From: an uncultured Bacteroides sp.
GTDB lineage: Bacteria > Bacteroidota > Bacteroidia > Bacteroidales > Bacteroidaceae
DNA length: 64,000 nt
Assembly: GCA_949300425.1 (NCBI GenBank)
Contig: CASGED010000002.1
Location: forward strand, 1 to 64,000
Reading direction: 5' to 3'
A model generated the notes under the pieces. It had not been told where the DNA came from and searched no databases. It saw only the letters and a list, made by a program, of their open reading frames with translations. Below, in pieces: positions 35,052-45,731 of the stretch (position 1 is the first letter of the stretch; each line of letters opens with the position of its first letter). The position numbers and the translations under genes were made by a program.

Positions 35052-36281
35052 ATGGAAGAATCCAAACTTTTCACGCCCGTGACTATCGGCCCGCTGACGT
35101 TGCGCAACCGCACCATCCGTTCGGCGGCTTTCGAGAGTATGTGTCCGGGAAACAAACCTTCCGAGCAACTGCTCGACTATCACCGTTCAGTAGCCGCAGG
35201 CGGTGTGGGTATGACGACCGTGGCCTATGCGGCAGTGACCCGTAGCGGACTTTCCTTCGACCGGCAGTTGTGGATGCGGCCGGAGATTGTGCCCGGTTTA
35301 CGTAAACTGACCGAAGCCATACATGCCGAGGGAGCCGCCGCCTCTATTCAGTTAGGCCATTGCGGTAACATGTCCCACAAGAGCATCTGCGGTTGCACGC
35401 CTGTAGGCGCCAGCACCGGTTTTAACCTATATTCGCCAACGTTTGTACGCGGGCTTCGGACAGACGAACTTCCCGCGATGGCGCGGGCTTACGGACAGGC
35501 GGTCAACCTGGCTCGTAAGTCGGGCTTTGATGCAGTTGAAGTCCATGCGGGCCATGGCTATCTTATCAGCCAATTCCTTTCGCCTTCTACCAACCATCGT
35601 AAGGATAAATTCGGTGGCTCGTTGGAAAACCGCATGCGATTCATGGATATGGTGATGGAGGAAGTGATGAAAGCCGCCGGAAATGACATGGCTGTGCTGG
35701 TGAAGATGAACATGCGTGACGGTTTCCGGGGTGGTATGGAGATTGACGAGTCCTTGCAAGTGGCCCGGCGTTTGCAACAATCGGGCGCCCATGCTTTGGT
35801 GTTGAGCGGCGGCTTTGTAAGCAAGGCTCCCATGTACGTGATGCGCGGCGAGATGCCTATCCGCACCATGACCTACTACATGAACTGCTGGTGGCTGAAG
35901 TACGGCGTGCGCATGGTAGGCAAGTATATGATACCCACCGTTCCTTTTAAAGAGGCCTACTTCCTGGACGATGCACTGAAATTCCGTGCCGAGTCGCCCG
36001 ACATGCCTTTGGTTTACGTAGGTGGCCTGGTAGCCCGTGAGAAGATAGACGAAGTGTTGAATCAAGGCTTCGAAGCGGTACAGATGGGACGTGCGTTACT
36101 CAACGAACCGGGCTTTGTCAACCGCATGCGCGCTGAGGAGAAGGCGCGTTGCAATTGCCGCCACAGCAACTATTGCATCGCCCGCATGTACTCCATTGAC
36201 ATGGCTTGCCACCAACACCTGAAGGAAGAACTTCCACCGTGCCTCAAAAAGGAAATCGAACAAATAGAAAGCCGGGGGTAA
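35052..36281 (+). CDS. Old Yellow Enzyme-family NADH:flavin oxidoreductase (BaiCD/5-beta-reductase-like)
   Basis: The 409-residue FMN-binding TIM-barrel starts LFTPVTIGPLTLRNRTIRSA, has QLGHCGNMS, EVHAGHGYLISQFLSPSTN, and RFGG-like KDKFGGSLENRMRF, all OYE marks. The C-terminus has a Cys cluster (CNCRHSNYC) but lacks the FAD/NAD domain of longer BaiCD/DCR enzymes, so it is a single-domain type. OYEs reduce activated C=C bonds, and BaiCD relatives act on 3-oxo-delta-4 bile acids. Its neighbours support a steroid role. The SDR gene follows after 3 bp. Confidence 0.83.
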   Translation: MEESKLFTPVTIGPLTLRNRTIRSAAFESMCPGNKPSEQLLDYHRSVAAGGVGMTTVAYAAVTRSGLSFDRQLWMRPEIVPGLRKLTEAIHAEGAAASIQLGHCGNMSHKSICGCTPVGASTGFNLYSPTFVRGLRTDELPAMARAYGQAVNLARKSGFDAVEVHAGHGYLISQFLSPSTNHRKDKFGGSLENRMRFMDMVMEEVMKAAGNDMAVLVKMNMRDGFRGGMEIDESLQVARRLQQSGAHALVLSGGFVSKAPMYVMRGEMPIRTMTYYMNCWWLKYGVRMVGKYMIPTVPFKEAYFLDDALKFRAESPDMPLVYVGGLVAREKIDEVLNQGFEAVQMGRALLNEPGFVNRMRAEEKARCNCRHSNYCIARMYSIDMACHQHLKEELPPCLKKEIEQIESRG

Positions 36282-36284
36282 GCG

Positions 36285-37130
36285 ATGGAAAAGAAATTAG
36301 CGATTATCACAGGAGCCGATGGCGGCATGGGTACGGAAATCACCCGTGCCGTAGCCAAGGCGGGTTATCGGGTTGTGATGGCATGTTACGACTTAGCGCG
36401 TGCCGAAGTCAAACGACAGATGTTGGTAAAGGATACAGGAAACCAGGATATTGAAATAGAATTCATTGACCTGGCTTCGCTGAAAACGGTAGCTGACTTC
36501 GCCCGCCGGATGGAGGCAAAAGGCGAACACGTGTCCTTGCTGATGAACAATGCCGGGACCATGGAGACCCGCCGCATCATTACCGAAGACGGGCTGGAGC
36601 GTACGGTCAGTGTCAACTATGTAGGACCTTATCTGCTTACCCGCAAACTGCTTCCGTTGATGGGGGAGGGTAGCCGGATTGTGAATATGGTGTCGTGTAC
36701 CTATGCTATCGGCACACTTGACTTTCCTGATTTTTTCCGGAAAGGAAAGAAAGGCGGCTTTTGGCGCATCCCCATTTATAGCAATACCAAGTTGGCTTTG
36801 ACACTCTTCACCATCGACCTCTCACGAAGGGTCCGGGAGCGTGGCATCACGGTCAATGCCGCCGACCCGGGTATCGTGTCTACAGACATCATCACGATGC
36901 ACATGTGGTTCGACCCTTTAACAGATATCCTTTTCCGTCCCTTCATACGCACACCCCGGCAGGGAGCCGCCACCGCCATCAGCTTGCTTTTGGATGAAGA
37001 GACTGGCAAACGTACCGGGACTCTGAACGTCAGTTGCCACCCCAAGCACCTGTCTGACAAATACCTGCATCACCGACAAATGGCGGAACTTTGGGCACGG
37101 ACGGAACAAGAGGTGAAGAAGTGGTTGTAG
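36285..37130 (+). CDS. Short-chain dehydrogenase/reductase, possible 3-beta-hydroxysteroid dehydrogenase
   Basis: The 281-residue SDR has the NAD(P) motif TGADGGMG (residues 9-16), LLMNNAG, and the catalytic YSNTK (Y-x-x-x-K) with the Ser-containing VSCTYAIG ahead. The segment after the active site (VNAADPGIVSTDIITMHMWF) sets the substrate pocket. The 3-bp gap to the OYE gene indicates coupling. In gut Bacteroidetes a related trio includes a 3-beta-HSDH that completes iso-bile-acid formation. Family is certain; the substrate is inferred from context. Confidence 0.82.
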   Translation: MEKKLAIITGADGGMGTEITRAVAKAGYRVVMACYDLARAEVKRQMLVKDTGNQDIEIEFIDLASLKTVADFARRMEAKGEHVSLLMNNAGTMETRRIITEDGLERTVSVNYVGPYLLTRKLLPLMGEGSRIVNMVSCTYAIGTLDFPDFFRKGKKGGFWRIPIYSNTKLALTLFTIDLSRRVRERGITVNAADPGIVSTDIITMHMWFDPLTDILFRPFIRTPRQGAATAISLLLDEETGKRTGTLNVSCHPKHLSDKYLHHRQMAELWARTEQEVKKWL

Positions 37131-37178
37131 AAAAAATGTCCTTTCCTCTTAGAATATTAAAAAGCTGGAGGAAGAAAG

Positions 37179-37209
37179 TTGTAAGGTATTCCGATTTTTC
37201 GTACCTTCG
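37179..37209 (+). promoter_or_regulatory. Promoter of pflB
   Basis: TTG at 37179-37181, a 20-bp spacer, then TACCTTCG at 37202-37209, one base off TAnnTTTG. The start codon is about 50 bp downstream, leaving a short leader that could carry control, though I see no known riboswitch. Confidence 0.55.
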
Positions 37210-37258
37210 CAGCTCCTTTTCAGAAAGGGCACTACTTAACCATTAAAACTTTTTATTT

Positions 37259-39481
<2,223 letters not shown>

Positions 39482-39506
39482 AAAGCTACGGTAAATATTC
39501 ACTACC

Positions 39507-39553
39507 AGCCTCTTCCCATCCCCTTTCCATAGGACTGGGGAGAGGCTTTTTTT
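39507..39553 (+). terminator. Rho-independent terminator between pflB and pflA
   Basis: AGCCTCTTCCC at 39507-39517 pairs with GGGGAGAGGCT at 39537-39547, followed by a run of T to 39553. It would limit pflA expression to partial read-through, which suits an enzyme needed in small amounts. Confidence 0.8.
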
Positions 39554-39566
39554 AATTCGTTGTTTT

Positions 39567-40295
39567 ATGATACGCGTACATTCCTACGAATCTTTAGGCA
39601 CTTACGACGGTCCCGGCATCCGGTTGGTCGTCTTCTTGCAAGGATGTAATTTCCGTTGTCTGTATTGTGCCAATCCCGATACCATCGACTGTAAAGGCGA
39701 GAGCAAAGAGACGGCTCCCGAAGAAATATTGCGCATGGCGGTCAACCAAAAGCCGTTCTTCGGGAAAAAAGGAGGCATCACTTTCAGCGGAGGCGAACCT
39801 ACCTTTCAAGCCAAGGAGTTACTTCCCCTGTTCCGGCAACTGAAAGAGGCAGGCATCCACATCTGCGTAGACACAAACGGCAGCATTTGGAACAATTCGG
39901 TGGAAGAGCTGTTGAGCCTCGCCGATTTGGTACTGCTTGATGTAAAAGAGTTCAACGAGGAACGCCACCGCCAATTAACCTCATGCAGCAATGTACAGAC
40001 TCTGCGAACCGCCGCTTGGTTGGAAGCGAACGGAAAGCCTTTTTGGCTTCGCTACGTGTTAGTGCAGGGGCACACGGCTTTTCAAGAAGACATCGAAGCA
40101 TTAGGACAGCACTTTAAAGACTACCGGATGATTGAACGGGTGGAAATCCTGCCTTATCACATGTTGGGAGTACATAAATACGAAGCGATGGGATGGGAAT
40201 ATCAGTTGAAGGATGTCGGACAAAACACGCCCCGTCAACTGGAAGAAGCCCGCTCGCTGTTCGAGACTTATTTTACCAAGGTGTATGTGAATTAG
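39567..40295 (+). CDS. pflA: Pyruvate formate-lyase activating enzyme
   Basis: The 242-residue radical SAM enzyme installs the glycyl radical on PflB. It has the CNFRCLYC iron-sulfur motif (C-x3-C-x2-C) near residues 28-35, then GGITFSGGEPTFQ. Its position behind pflB is standard. The stop lies 2 bp from the stop of the convergent sulfatase gene, leaving no room for a separate terminator. Confidence 0.95.
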   Translation: MIRVHSYESLGTYDGPGIRLVVFLQGCNFRCLYCANPDTIDCKGESKETAPEEILRMAVNQKPFFGKKGGITFSGGEPTFQAKELLPLFRQLKEAGIHICVDTNGSIWNNSVEELLSLADLVLLDVKEFNEERHRQLTSCSNVQTLRTAAWLEANGKPFWLRYVLVQGHTAFQEDIEALGQHFKDYRMIERVEILPYHMLGVHKYEAMGWEYQLKDVGQNTPRQLEEARSLFETYFTKVYVN

Positions 40296-40297
40296 TT

Positions 40298-41905
40298 TCA
40301 ATACTCATCTACTCCCAAGGAAATACGGAAGGTATCTAACTGCTGCTGCAAACGCTGTTGCACTTTCGTGTAAGCCGGATTGCCATAGAGATTGTTTAAC
40401 TCGTTGGGATCGGCTTTCAGGTCATAAAGCTCGTTACAGTCCACAAAGTCTTGCTGGGAGTCTTTGTCCCCATAAAAATGAATCAACTTATACCGTTTGT
40501 CGCGCACGCCGTCATGACGCCTTACCATGTGGATAGCCGGATAGTCATAGTAATGATAGTAAAGATACTGACGCCAATCCGCAGGAGTCTTCCCATCCAG
40601 CAACGGTACCAAAGAACAACCGGACATATAGTCCGGTTTTTCAATGCCGGCAATGTCTAAATAAGTCGGAGCATAATCAATGTTCTGTACCAAGTCATTG
40701 TTTTCCACCCCTTGTTTTTTCCCGGGATAGCGGATAATCAGGGGGGTACGGAACGACTCTTCATACATGAACCGCTTGTCGAACCATCCATGTTCGCCCA
40801 TATAGAATCCTTGGTCAGATGTGTAAACAATCACCGTGTTGTTCATCAAGTCATGCTCCTCCAAATAAGCCATCAAACGCCCTACCTCATCGTCAATCGA
40901 TTTGATGCAACGAACGTAATCCCGGATATATGCCTGATATTTCCATTTGACTAAATCCTTTCCTTCCGGCTTTTTCTTCAGGAAGTCTTCGTACCGATCG
41001 GCATAAGCCTCCTCCCACGAGCGGCGTTGTTCCTCGTTCATGCGGTCAATGGAGGCTAATATGCCTTCCTTATACCATTCGTGGTTGTAAGGAGGAATAT
41101 CTTTTAGTCCGGTCAGTTTAAGGTCGTACACCAATGTCATGTTCTCGTCAATACGCATTTCCTGTGTGTGGGCGGGTGAACAACGAGTTTCATAGTCATC
41201 AAACAAAGTCGCCGGATAAGGGAACTCGACATCCTCATACAAGTGCAGGTATTTTTCTTCCGGCATCCAGTTTCGGTGGGGCGCCTTGTGGTGTACCAAT
41301 AAGCAAAAAGGTTTGCCGGAGTCACGATGTTCCAAGAAGTCAATGGCATAGTCGGTGGTGAGCCGAGTAGCATATCCTTCACGCTTCACATACTTGCCAT
41401 CCGTATCCTTACTCCGGAATTCAGGATTGTAATACTCACCTTGATCCCATAATATCTGATAATAGTCAAAGCCCTTTGGCTCGCACTGCATGTGCCATTT
41501 GCCTACCACCGCAGTCTGGTAACCCTGTTGTTGTAATAGTTCCGAAAAGAAGGTCCGGGTCGTGTCGATGCCTGCGCCTAACTGACGTTGCCCATTCTGA
41601 TGGCTGTACAGACCGGTCATCAGGCATGCGCGACTGGGAGTGGACAAGGAATTCTCCACAAACGCTTGCCTAAACAGCATACCTTGCGCGGCTAACTTGT
41701 CCAAGTTGGGCGTAGGAGCCAGTTTGCCTAAGGCATGCCCATAAGCACTTAACGTCTGATAAGAATGATCATCTGTCATAATATGAACAATGTTGAACGG
41801 GCGTTGTGCCCCAGTTTCTTGCTGCCCGGTTCCACAGGCGGCAGACAAGAAGGCAGATGCTGTAAGCGGAATGATACCGAGGATTTGTTTCTTCATCTTT
41901 TTCAT
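40298..41905 (-). CDS. S1-family sulfatase, serine type, lipoprotein
   Basis: The 535-residue protein has a lipobox (LSAAC), metal ligands (MTDDHS), and the maturation motif STPSRACLMTG, in which Ser becomes formylglycine. Other ligands appear in GKWHMQ and TSDQGFYMGEHG. The overall pattern resembles S1 subfamilies acting on GlcNAc-6-sulfate, as on mucin or heparan, but this is a moderate guess. Maturation needs an anSME enzyme, which is not in the window. I chose ATG at 41905; 41896 is also possible. It may supply desulfated glycans to the nearby GH enzymes. Confidence 0.88.
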   Translation of the reverse strand: MKKMKKQILGIIPLTASAFLSAACGTGQQETGAQRPFNIVHIMTDDHSYQTLSAYGHALGKLAPTPNLDKLAAQGMLFRQAFVENSLSTPSRACLMTGLYSHQNGQRQLGAGIDTTRTFFSELLQQQGYQTAVVGKWHMQCEPKGFDYYQILWDQGEYYNPEFRSKDTDGKYVKREGYATRLTTDYAIDFLEHRDSGKPFCLLVHHKAPHRNWMPEEKYLHLYEDVEFPYPATLFDDYETRCSPAHTQEMRIDENMTLVYDLKLTGLKDIPPYNHEWYKEGILASIDRMNEEQRRSWEEAYADRYEDFLKKKPEGKDLVKWKYQAYIRDYVRCIKSIDDEVGRLMAYLEEHDLMNNTVIVYTSDQGFYMGEHGWFDKRFMYEESFRTPLIIRYPGKKQGVENNDLVQNIDYAPTYLDIAGIEKPDYMSGCSLVPLLDGKTPADWRQYLYYHYYDYPAIHMVRRHDGVRDKRYKLIHFYGDKDSQQDFVDCNELYDLKADPNELNNLYGNPAYTKVQQRLQQQLDTFRISLGVDEY

Positions 41906-41923
41906 GGATTGATAGTCTGTGGA

Positions 41924-41931
41924 CAAACTTA
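41924..41931 (-). promoter_or_regulatory. Candidate -7 box for the sulfatase
   Basis: The minus strand reads TAAGTTTG, 19 bp upstream of the chosen start codon. This excludes the longer start at 41926. A -33 partner is not clear. Confidence 0.5.
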
Positions 41932-42054
41932 CGAAATATTTATGACTTTAGCACGATTTCACCAACAAAAAGCGCATACCATTTTCCCTCTTTCTGCTAC
42001 CGGGAAAAAATGATATGCGCTTTACGTTATAGTAAAGGAGCGGACAACGTCTGC

Positions 42055-43035
42055 TTAGATGGAAAGCTCGCGCAATACGTTTACCAGTTCTCGTTTGATA
42101 GGTTTGTCGTTCTTGATGGCCTTGGTGAAAGGTACATAGACGATTTCATCGTGATCGACACCAATCATGACGTTGCGTTGCCCTTCCATAATGGCGTCAA
42201 TGGCAGCGGCGCCTAAGCGGCTTGCCAAGATGCGGTCATGCGCCGTAGGACTTCCGCCACGCTGCAAGTGGCCGAGGATAGTAACGCGCACGTCATATTG
42301 CGGATATTCGTTCTTCACACGCTCGGCATAGTGCATGGCACCGCCCGTCAGTTCGCTTTCTGCCACTAATACGATACTACTGTTCTTCGATTTGCGGAAA
42401 CCGTTCTTAATGAACTCTTCCAACTGGTCTACTTCCGTACTGAATTCCGGAATGATGGCTGCTTCCGCTCCCGAAGCAATGGCGCCGTTCAGCGCAAGGA
42501 AACCGGCATCACGCCCCATTACTTCTACGAAGAACAGACGTTCGTGCGATGTAGCCGTATCACGGATTTTGTCAACGGCATCAAGAATCGTGTTAAGTGC
42601 CGTATCATACCCGATGGTTGTATCGGTTCCGAACAAGTCGTTGTCAATGGTACCCGGCAAGCCGATGCAGGGAACATCAAACTCTTGCGCAAAGATGCGG
42701 GCGCCCGTTAACGAACCGTCACCGCCGATAATTACCAGCGCGTCAATACCCTCTTTTTTCATGTTCTCGTATGCAATCTGGCGTCCCTCAGGAGTGGTGA
42801 ACTCCTTGCAGCGGGCCGTTTTCAAGATGGTACCGCCCAACTGAATGATGTTGCTCACATTCTGGCTTTTGAACTCTTTGATTTCACCCGTTACAAGTCC
42901 TTTGTAACCTCTGTAGATGCCTTTTACGGAGAGTCCGTTGTAAATGGCAGCGCGCGTCACGGCACGTATAGCCGCATTCATGCCCGGAGCGTCGCCTCCG
43001 GATGTCAAGATTCCGATGCACTTAACTGTACTCAT
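42055..43035 (-). CDS. pfkA: ATP-dependent 6-phosphofructokinase
   Basis: The 326-residue PfkA converts fructose-6-phosphate to the 1,6-bisphosphate, the committed step of glycolysis. [19 protein letters not shown] lies at the N-terminus, GGDGSLTGA binds ATP, and [20 protein letters not shown] holds the catalytic Asp. The Gly after GGDGS favours ATP rather than PPi use. A -7 box (TATCTTTG on the minus strand) lies at 43084-43091. Length and motifs are normal. Confidence 0.96.
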   Translation of the reverse strand: MSTVKCIGILTSGGDAPGMNAAIRAVTRAAIYNGLSVKGIYRGYKGLVTGEIKEFKSQNVSNIIQLGGTILKTARCKEFTTPEGRQIAYENMKKEGIDALVIIGGDGSLTGARIFAQEFDVPCIGLPGTIDNDLFGTDTTIGYDTALNTILDAVDKIRDTATSHERLFFVEVMGRDAGFLALNGAIASGAEAAIIPEFSTEVDQLEEFIKNGFRKSKNSSIVLVAESELTGGAMHYAERVKNEYPQYDVRVTILGHLQRGGSPTAHDRILASRLGAAAIDAIMEGQRNVMIGVDHDEIVYVPFTKAIKNDKPIKRELVNVLRELSI

Positions 43036-43143
43036 AACTATTCTATTAAGCGTTTAATGATTGATGTTCAAACTTCTGTGGGACAAAGATAGTGAAAAGC
43101 TAAGGTTTTTACGAATAAACTGACATAATTTTGCAGTGCTTTT

Positions 43144-44022
43144 TTAAGCTCCGATGTCCCGCAATTTGTCGAGAATGGCCTTTTGCACCTCCTCCATCAG
43201 CCATTTGGGGGTAGAAGTAGCGCCGCAGATGCCTATAGAGCGGACATCGTGCAACAGGTTACTGTCTATTTCCGCCACGTTGTCAATCAGATGCGAGTTC
43301 GGATTTACCTTCAGGCATTCGCTGAAAAGCATCTTGCCGTTCGAACTTTTCTTGCCACTTACGAAGAATATCAAGTCGTGCGCTGCCGCAAATGTGCGTA
43401 TATTGGGAATGCGGTTAGCCACTTGGCGACAGATTGTGTCGTAATACTCAAAAGACACGTCGGGAGCAATGTGTTCCTTGATATATTGTACTATCTGCTT
43501 AAACTCGTCCAATGACTTGGTGGTTTGCGAATAAAGGCAGATACTCTTGCTGAAATCCAACGTTTTGGCTTCGTCCAGTTTCTCTATCACGATGGCCTTG
43601 CCGCAGGTTTGCCCCACGAGACCCAATACCTCGGCATGTCCGTTCTTGCCGTAGATGACAATTTGCCTTTCTCCGTTGTTGTCATACTCCTGCTTGATTT
43701 TCTTTTGCAGGCGAAGTACGACCGGGCACGTCGCGTCAATGATTTCTATGTGGTTGCGACGGGCTATTTCGTACGTTTCGGGAGGTTCGCCGTGCGCCCG
43801 AAGCAACACCTTTACGTCGTGCAGGCGTTCAAACTCCTCATGCCCGATGGTAATAAGTCCCATATTCTTCAGTCGCTCCACTTCGCGGCTATTATGCACG
43901 ATGTCGCCCAAGCAATACAAAATACCACCCTTGGCCAACTCTTCTTCCGCTTTTCGTATGGCGGTCACTACGCCAAAACAGAAGCCTGAACCTTCGTCTA
44001 TTTCTACTTTTGTCATAATCAT
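43144..44022 (-). CDS. ispH: 4-hydroxy-3-methylbut-2-enyl diphosphate reductase
   Basis: The 292-residue iron-sulfur enzyme makes IPP and DMAPP in the last step of the MEP pathway. The three cluster cysteines are expected in GFCFGV (near residue 14), IDATCPVV, and GICGATSTP. The start at 44022 overlaps the MntA-like gene's stop by 4 bp; ATG at 44016 is an alternative. In many Bacteroides ispH directly follows cmk, so the MNT gene looks inserted between them. Confidence 0.95.
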   Translation of the reverse strand: MIMTKVEIDEGSGFCFGVVTAIRKAEEELAKGGILYCLGDIVHNSREVERLKNMGLITIGHEEFERLHDVKVLLRAHGEPPETYEIARRNHIEIIDATCPVVLRLQKKIKQEYDNNGERQIVIYGKNGHAEVLGLVGQTCGKAIVIEKLDEAKTLDFSKSICLYSQTTKSLDEFKQIVQYIKEHIAPDVSFEYYDTICRQVANRIPNIRTFAAAHDLIFFVSGKKSSNGKMLFSECLKVNPNSHLIDNVAEIDSNLLHDVRSIGICGATSTPKWLMEEVQKAILDKLRDIGA

Positions 44023-44327
44023 TCCCTTCCCTTTGAATAAAACACCTGTCCGACCCGGTCAATGTGTCCTCCTAACGGAGTGCCGGCTACTTTTTGGTAA
44101 TCTACGATATCTACTTTATATAGCAAATCCAGATCGTCTATCCGTAAATTCAAATCCAACATCAACTTAAATGAAATGTCTTCGCCTATCACCGCCAAAT
44201 CAATGTCTGAACCTGCCGTATAATTCCCTTTGGCTCTTGAGCCGAAGAGAATGACCTTACGGATGGAGGGAAAACTGCGAAATACTCGGCAAATATCTTC
44301 TCTTACTTCATCGCTTAGTCCATACAT
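44019..44327 (-). CDS. MntA-type nucleotidyltransferase (antitoxin of HEPN-MNT pair)
   Basis: The 102-residue protein is a minimal nucleotidyltransferase with GSRAKG and SDIDLAV, giving the full GS-x10-D-x-D motif (G29, S30, D41, D43). In HepT-MntA modules this enzyme transfers AMP to a Tyr of the HEPN toxin and blocks it. The upstream gene ends 2 bp before and carries a HEPN domain with the matching target motif. The stop overlaps ispH by 4 bp. Together the genes form a tight four-function transcript with cmk and ispH. Confidence 0.87.
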   Translation of the reverse strand: MYGLSDEVREDICRVFRSFPSIRKVILFGSRAKGNYTAGSDIDLAVIGEDISFKLMLDLNLRIDDLDLLYKVDIVDYQKVAGTPLGGHIDRVGQVFYSKGRE

Positions 44328-44329
44328 GG

Positions 44330-45472
44330 TTAAAATAACGTATTCATTTCACTTCTAATTTTTTCTTCATTCAATCGTATGTCAAGCTGTTTTAGCAAGC
44401 CGGAATATTCTTCATAGATTTGCTGCACGATTGCTATGGCATCTCCTTCATTATAAGTATGCGAAGTTGTGATGCGGGCTTTTGCCATTCGTCTCCATCC
44501 GTCATGATCGGTGATAAGTCCGTCTTCCAGTGCTTTTTGCAGTGTTCCGTTTGGACCTTGCACAAATTCGTATCCTTTGTATCTTAATAAGTCCTGAAGC
44601 ACTTTCCAACTCAATTCAAACGTATATTCGAACCGTTGGATTAATCCTTCCATTTCCAGTTCGGATAAGTCACTTGAAGTTCGTCCTGATTCTGTAATTT
44701 CCAATATTCGTTTGTTGGCACGGTGAAAGTTGTCATAGCGTTGCAGCCAGCGAATATCTTTCTCCTCACTCTTTGCCGGAGCAGTTAATCCCACGACCCG
44801 TTCATATTGCTGCATCAGCCACGCTTTTTGTTGCTCAATGCTCAAGTAGCTGTTATCCAGCAGCAGGGCGTCATCAGCCTTGCGTAGCGGGCTTACTTCA
44901 CGGTTTTGGTCAATATAGTCTCGTTGTTTCACGTTCTCCAATATTTCCTCATAGCTGGCTGGTTGTCCTTTTTCTTTCAGCTCATCATAGCGGCGTTGCG
45001 CACGGATTTCCGGTGAAGCGGTTACAAAAACCTTCAGTTCAGCGTCCGGAAAGACCGTTGTGCCGATGTCCCGCCCGTCCATGACGATACCTTTCTCCTT
45101 TCCCATCTCCTGCTGTTGTGTCACCATGGCTTCGCGCACAAAGTCCAATGCGGCGATGGGACTTACATGTGAAGACACTTCCATGGTGCGTATTTTGTCC
45201 TCCACGTTTGTCTCATTAAGGTATGTGTCCGGGCGTCCTGTAGCCGGGTTGAGCTTAAAGGAAATTTTGATTTGCTCTATTTGCTTTTTTAATCTTTCCG
45301 TATCAATATAATCAGCCTCAAACATTCCGTTTTCCAAAGCGTATAAAGTTACGGCACGGTACATGGCGCCGCTGTCTATGTAGATGTACCCTATCTCACG
45401 AGCCAAGTCTTTGGCCATAGTGCTTTTCCCGCACGAGGAAAAACCGTCGATTGCGATAATTATTTTCTTCAT
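44330..45472 (-). CDS. cmk: Cytidylate kinase fused to HEPN (HepT/HI0074-like) domain
   Basis: Residues 1 to about 229 are a complete cytidylate kinase, with P-loop GFSSCGKST (10-18), [12 protein letters not shown] (131-142) and [13 protein letters not shown]. They are followed in frame, with no ATG between, by about 145 residues of a HEPN/HI0074-family nucleotidyltransferase-substrate-binding domain. This carries the RNase-type motif R-x4-H-x-Y (R333, H338, Y340). Ordinary Cmk proteins end near 230. Start 45472 was chosen because the P-loop domain begins there. The MNT partner follows after 2 bp. A stop or frameshift lost from an older two-gene arrangement could explain the fusion. Confidence 0.9.
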   Translation of the reverse strand: MKKIIIAIDGFSSCGKSTMAKDLAREIGYIYIDSGAMYRAVTLYALENGMFEADYIDTERLKKQIEQIKISFKLNPATGRPDTYLNETNVEDKIRTMEVSSHVSPIAALDFVREAMVTQQQEMGKEKGIVMDGRDIGTTVFPDAELKVFVTASPEIRAQRRYDELKEKGQPASYEEILENVKQRDYIDQNREVSPLRKADDALLLDNSYLSIEQQKAWLMQQYERVVGLTAPAKSEEKDIRWLQRYDNFHRANKRILEITESGRTSSDLSELEMEGLIQRFEYTFELSWKVLQDLLRYKGYEFVQGPNGTLQKALEDGLITDHDGWRRMAKARITTSHTYNEGDAIAIVQQIYEEYSGLLKQLDIRLNEEKIRSEMNTLF

Positions 45473-45541
45473 ATTTATATATATAATATGGTATATGGTT
45501 TGCTTTAATGAAAAATATTTGTTTTTCCCAAAAAAACATGC

Positions 45542-45549
45542 CAAAGATA
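45542..45549 (-). promoter_or_regulatory. Candidate -7 box for cmk-hepT-mntA-ispH
   Basis: The minus strand reads TATCTTTG, about 70 bp before the chosen cmk start. The intervening leader is A/T-rich. No -33 partner is convincing. Confidence 0.45.
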
Positions 45550-45686
45550 AGGCTATTTTTAAAATATCTTGCTACATTTGTGGCACAAAAGTATAAGTTG
45601 ACTTTTGAAGGATTAAAAAAATAAAAATGCAACGGTTTGCGGTGTAAAAAAAAGCATTTACGCATGAGCATTCATGGGAAAAGTGC

Positions 45687-45694
45687 TATATTTG
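45687..45694 (+). promoter_or_regulatory. Candidate -7 box for tonB
   Basis: TATATTTG matches TAnnTTTG and lies 37 bp before the tonB start. A second match, TACATTTG, lies at 45573-45580. Neither has a clear -33 element. Confidence 0.5.
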
Positions 45695-45731
45695 CCCCCA
45701 ATGAGAAACACTAAAAATTAATAGATAAATT

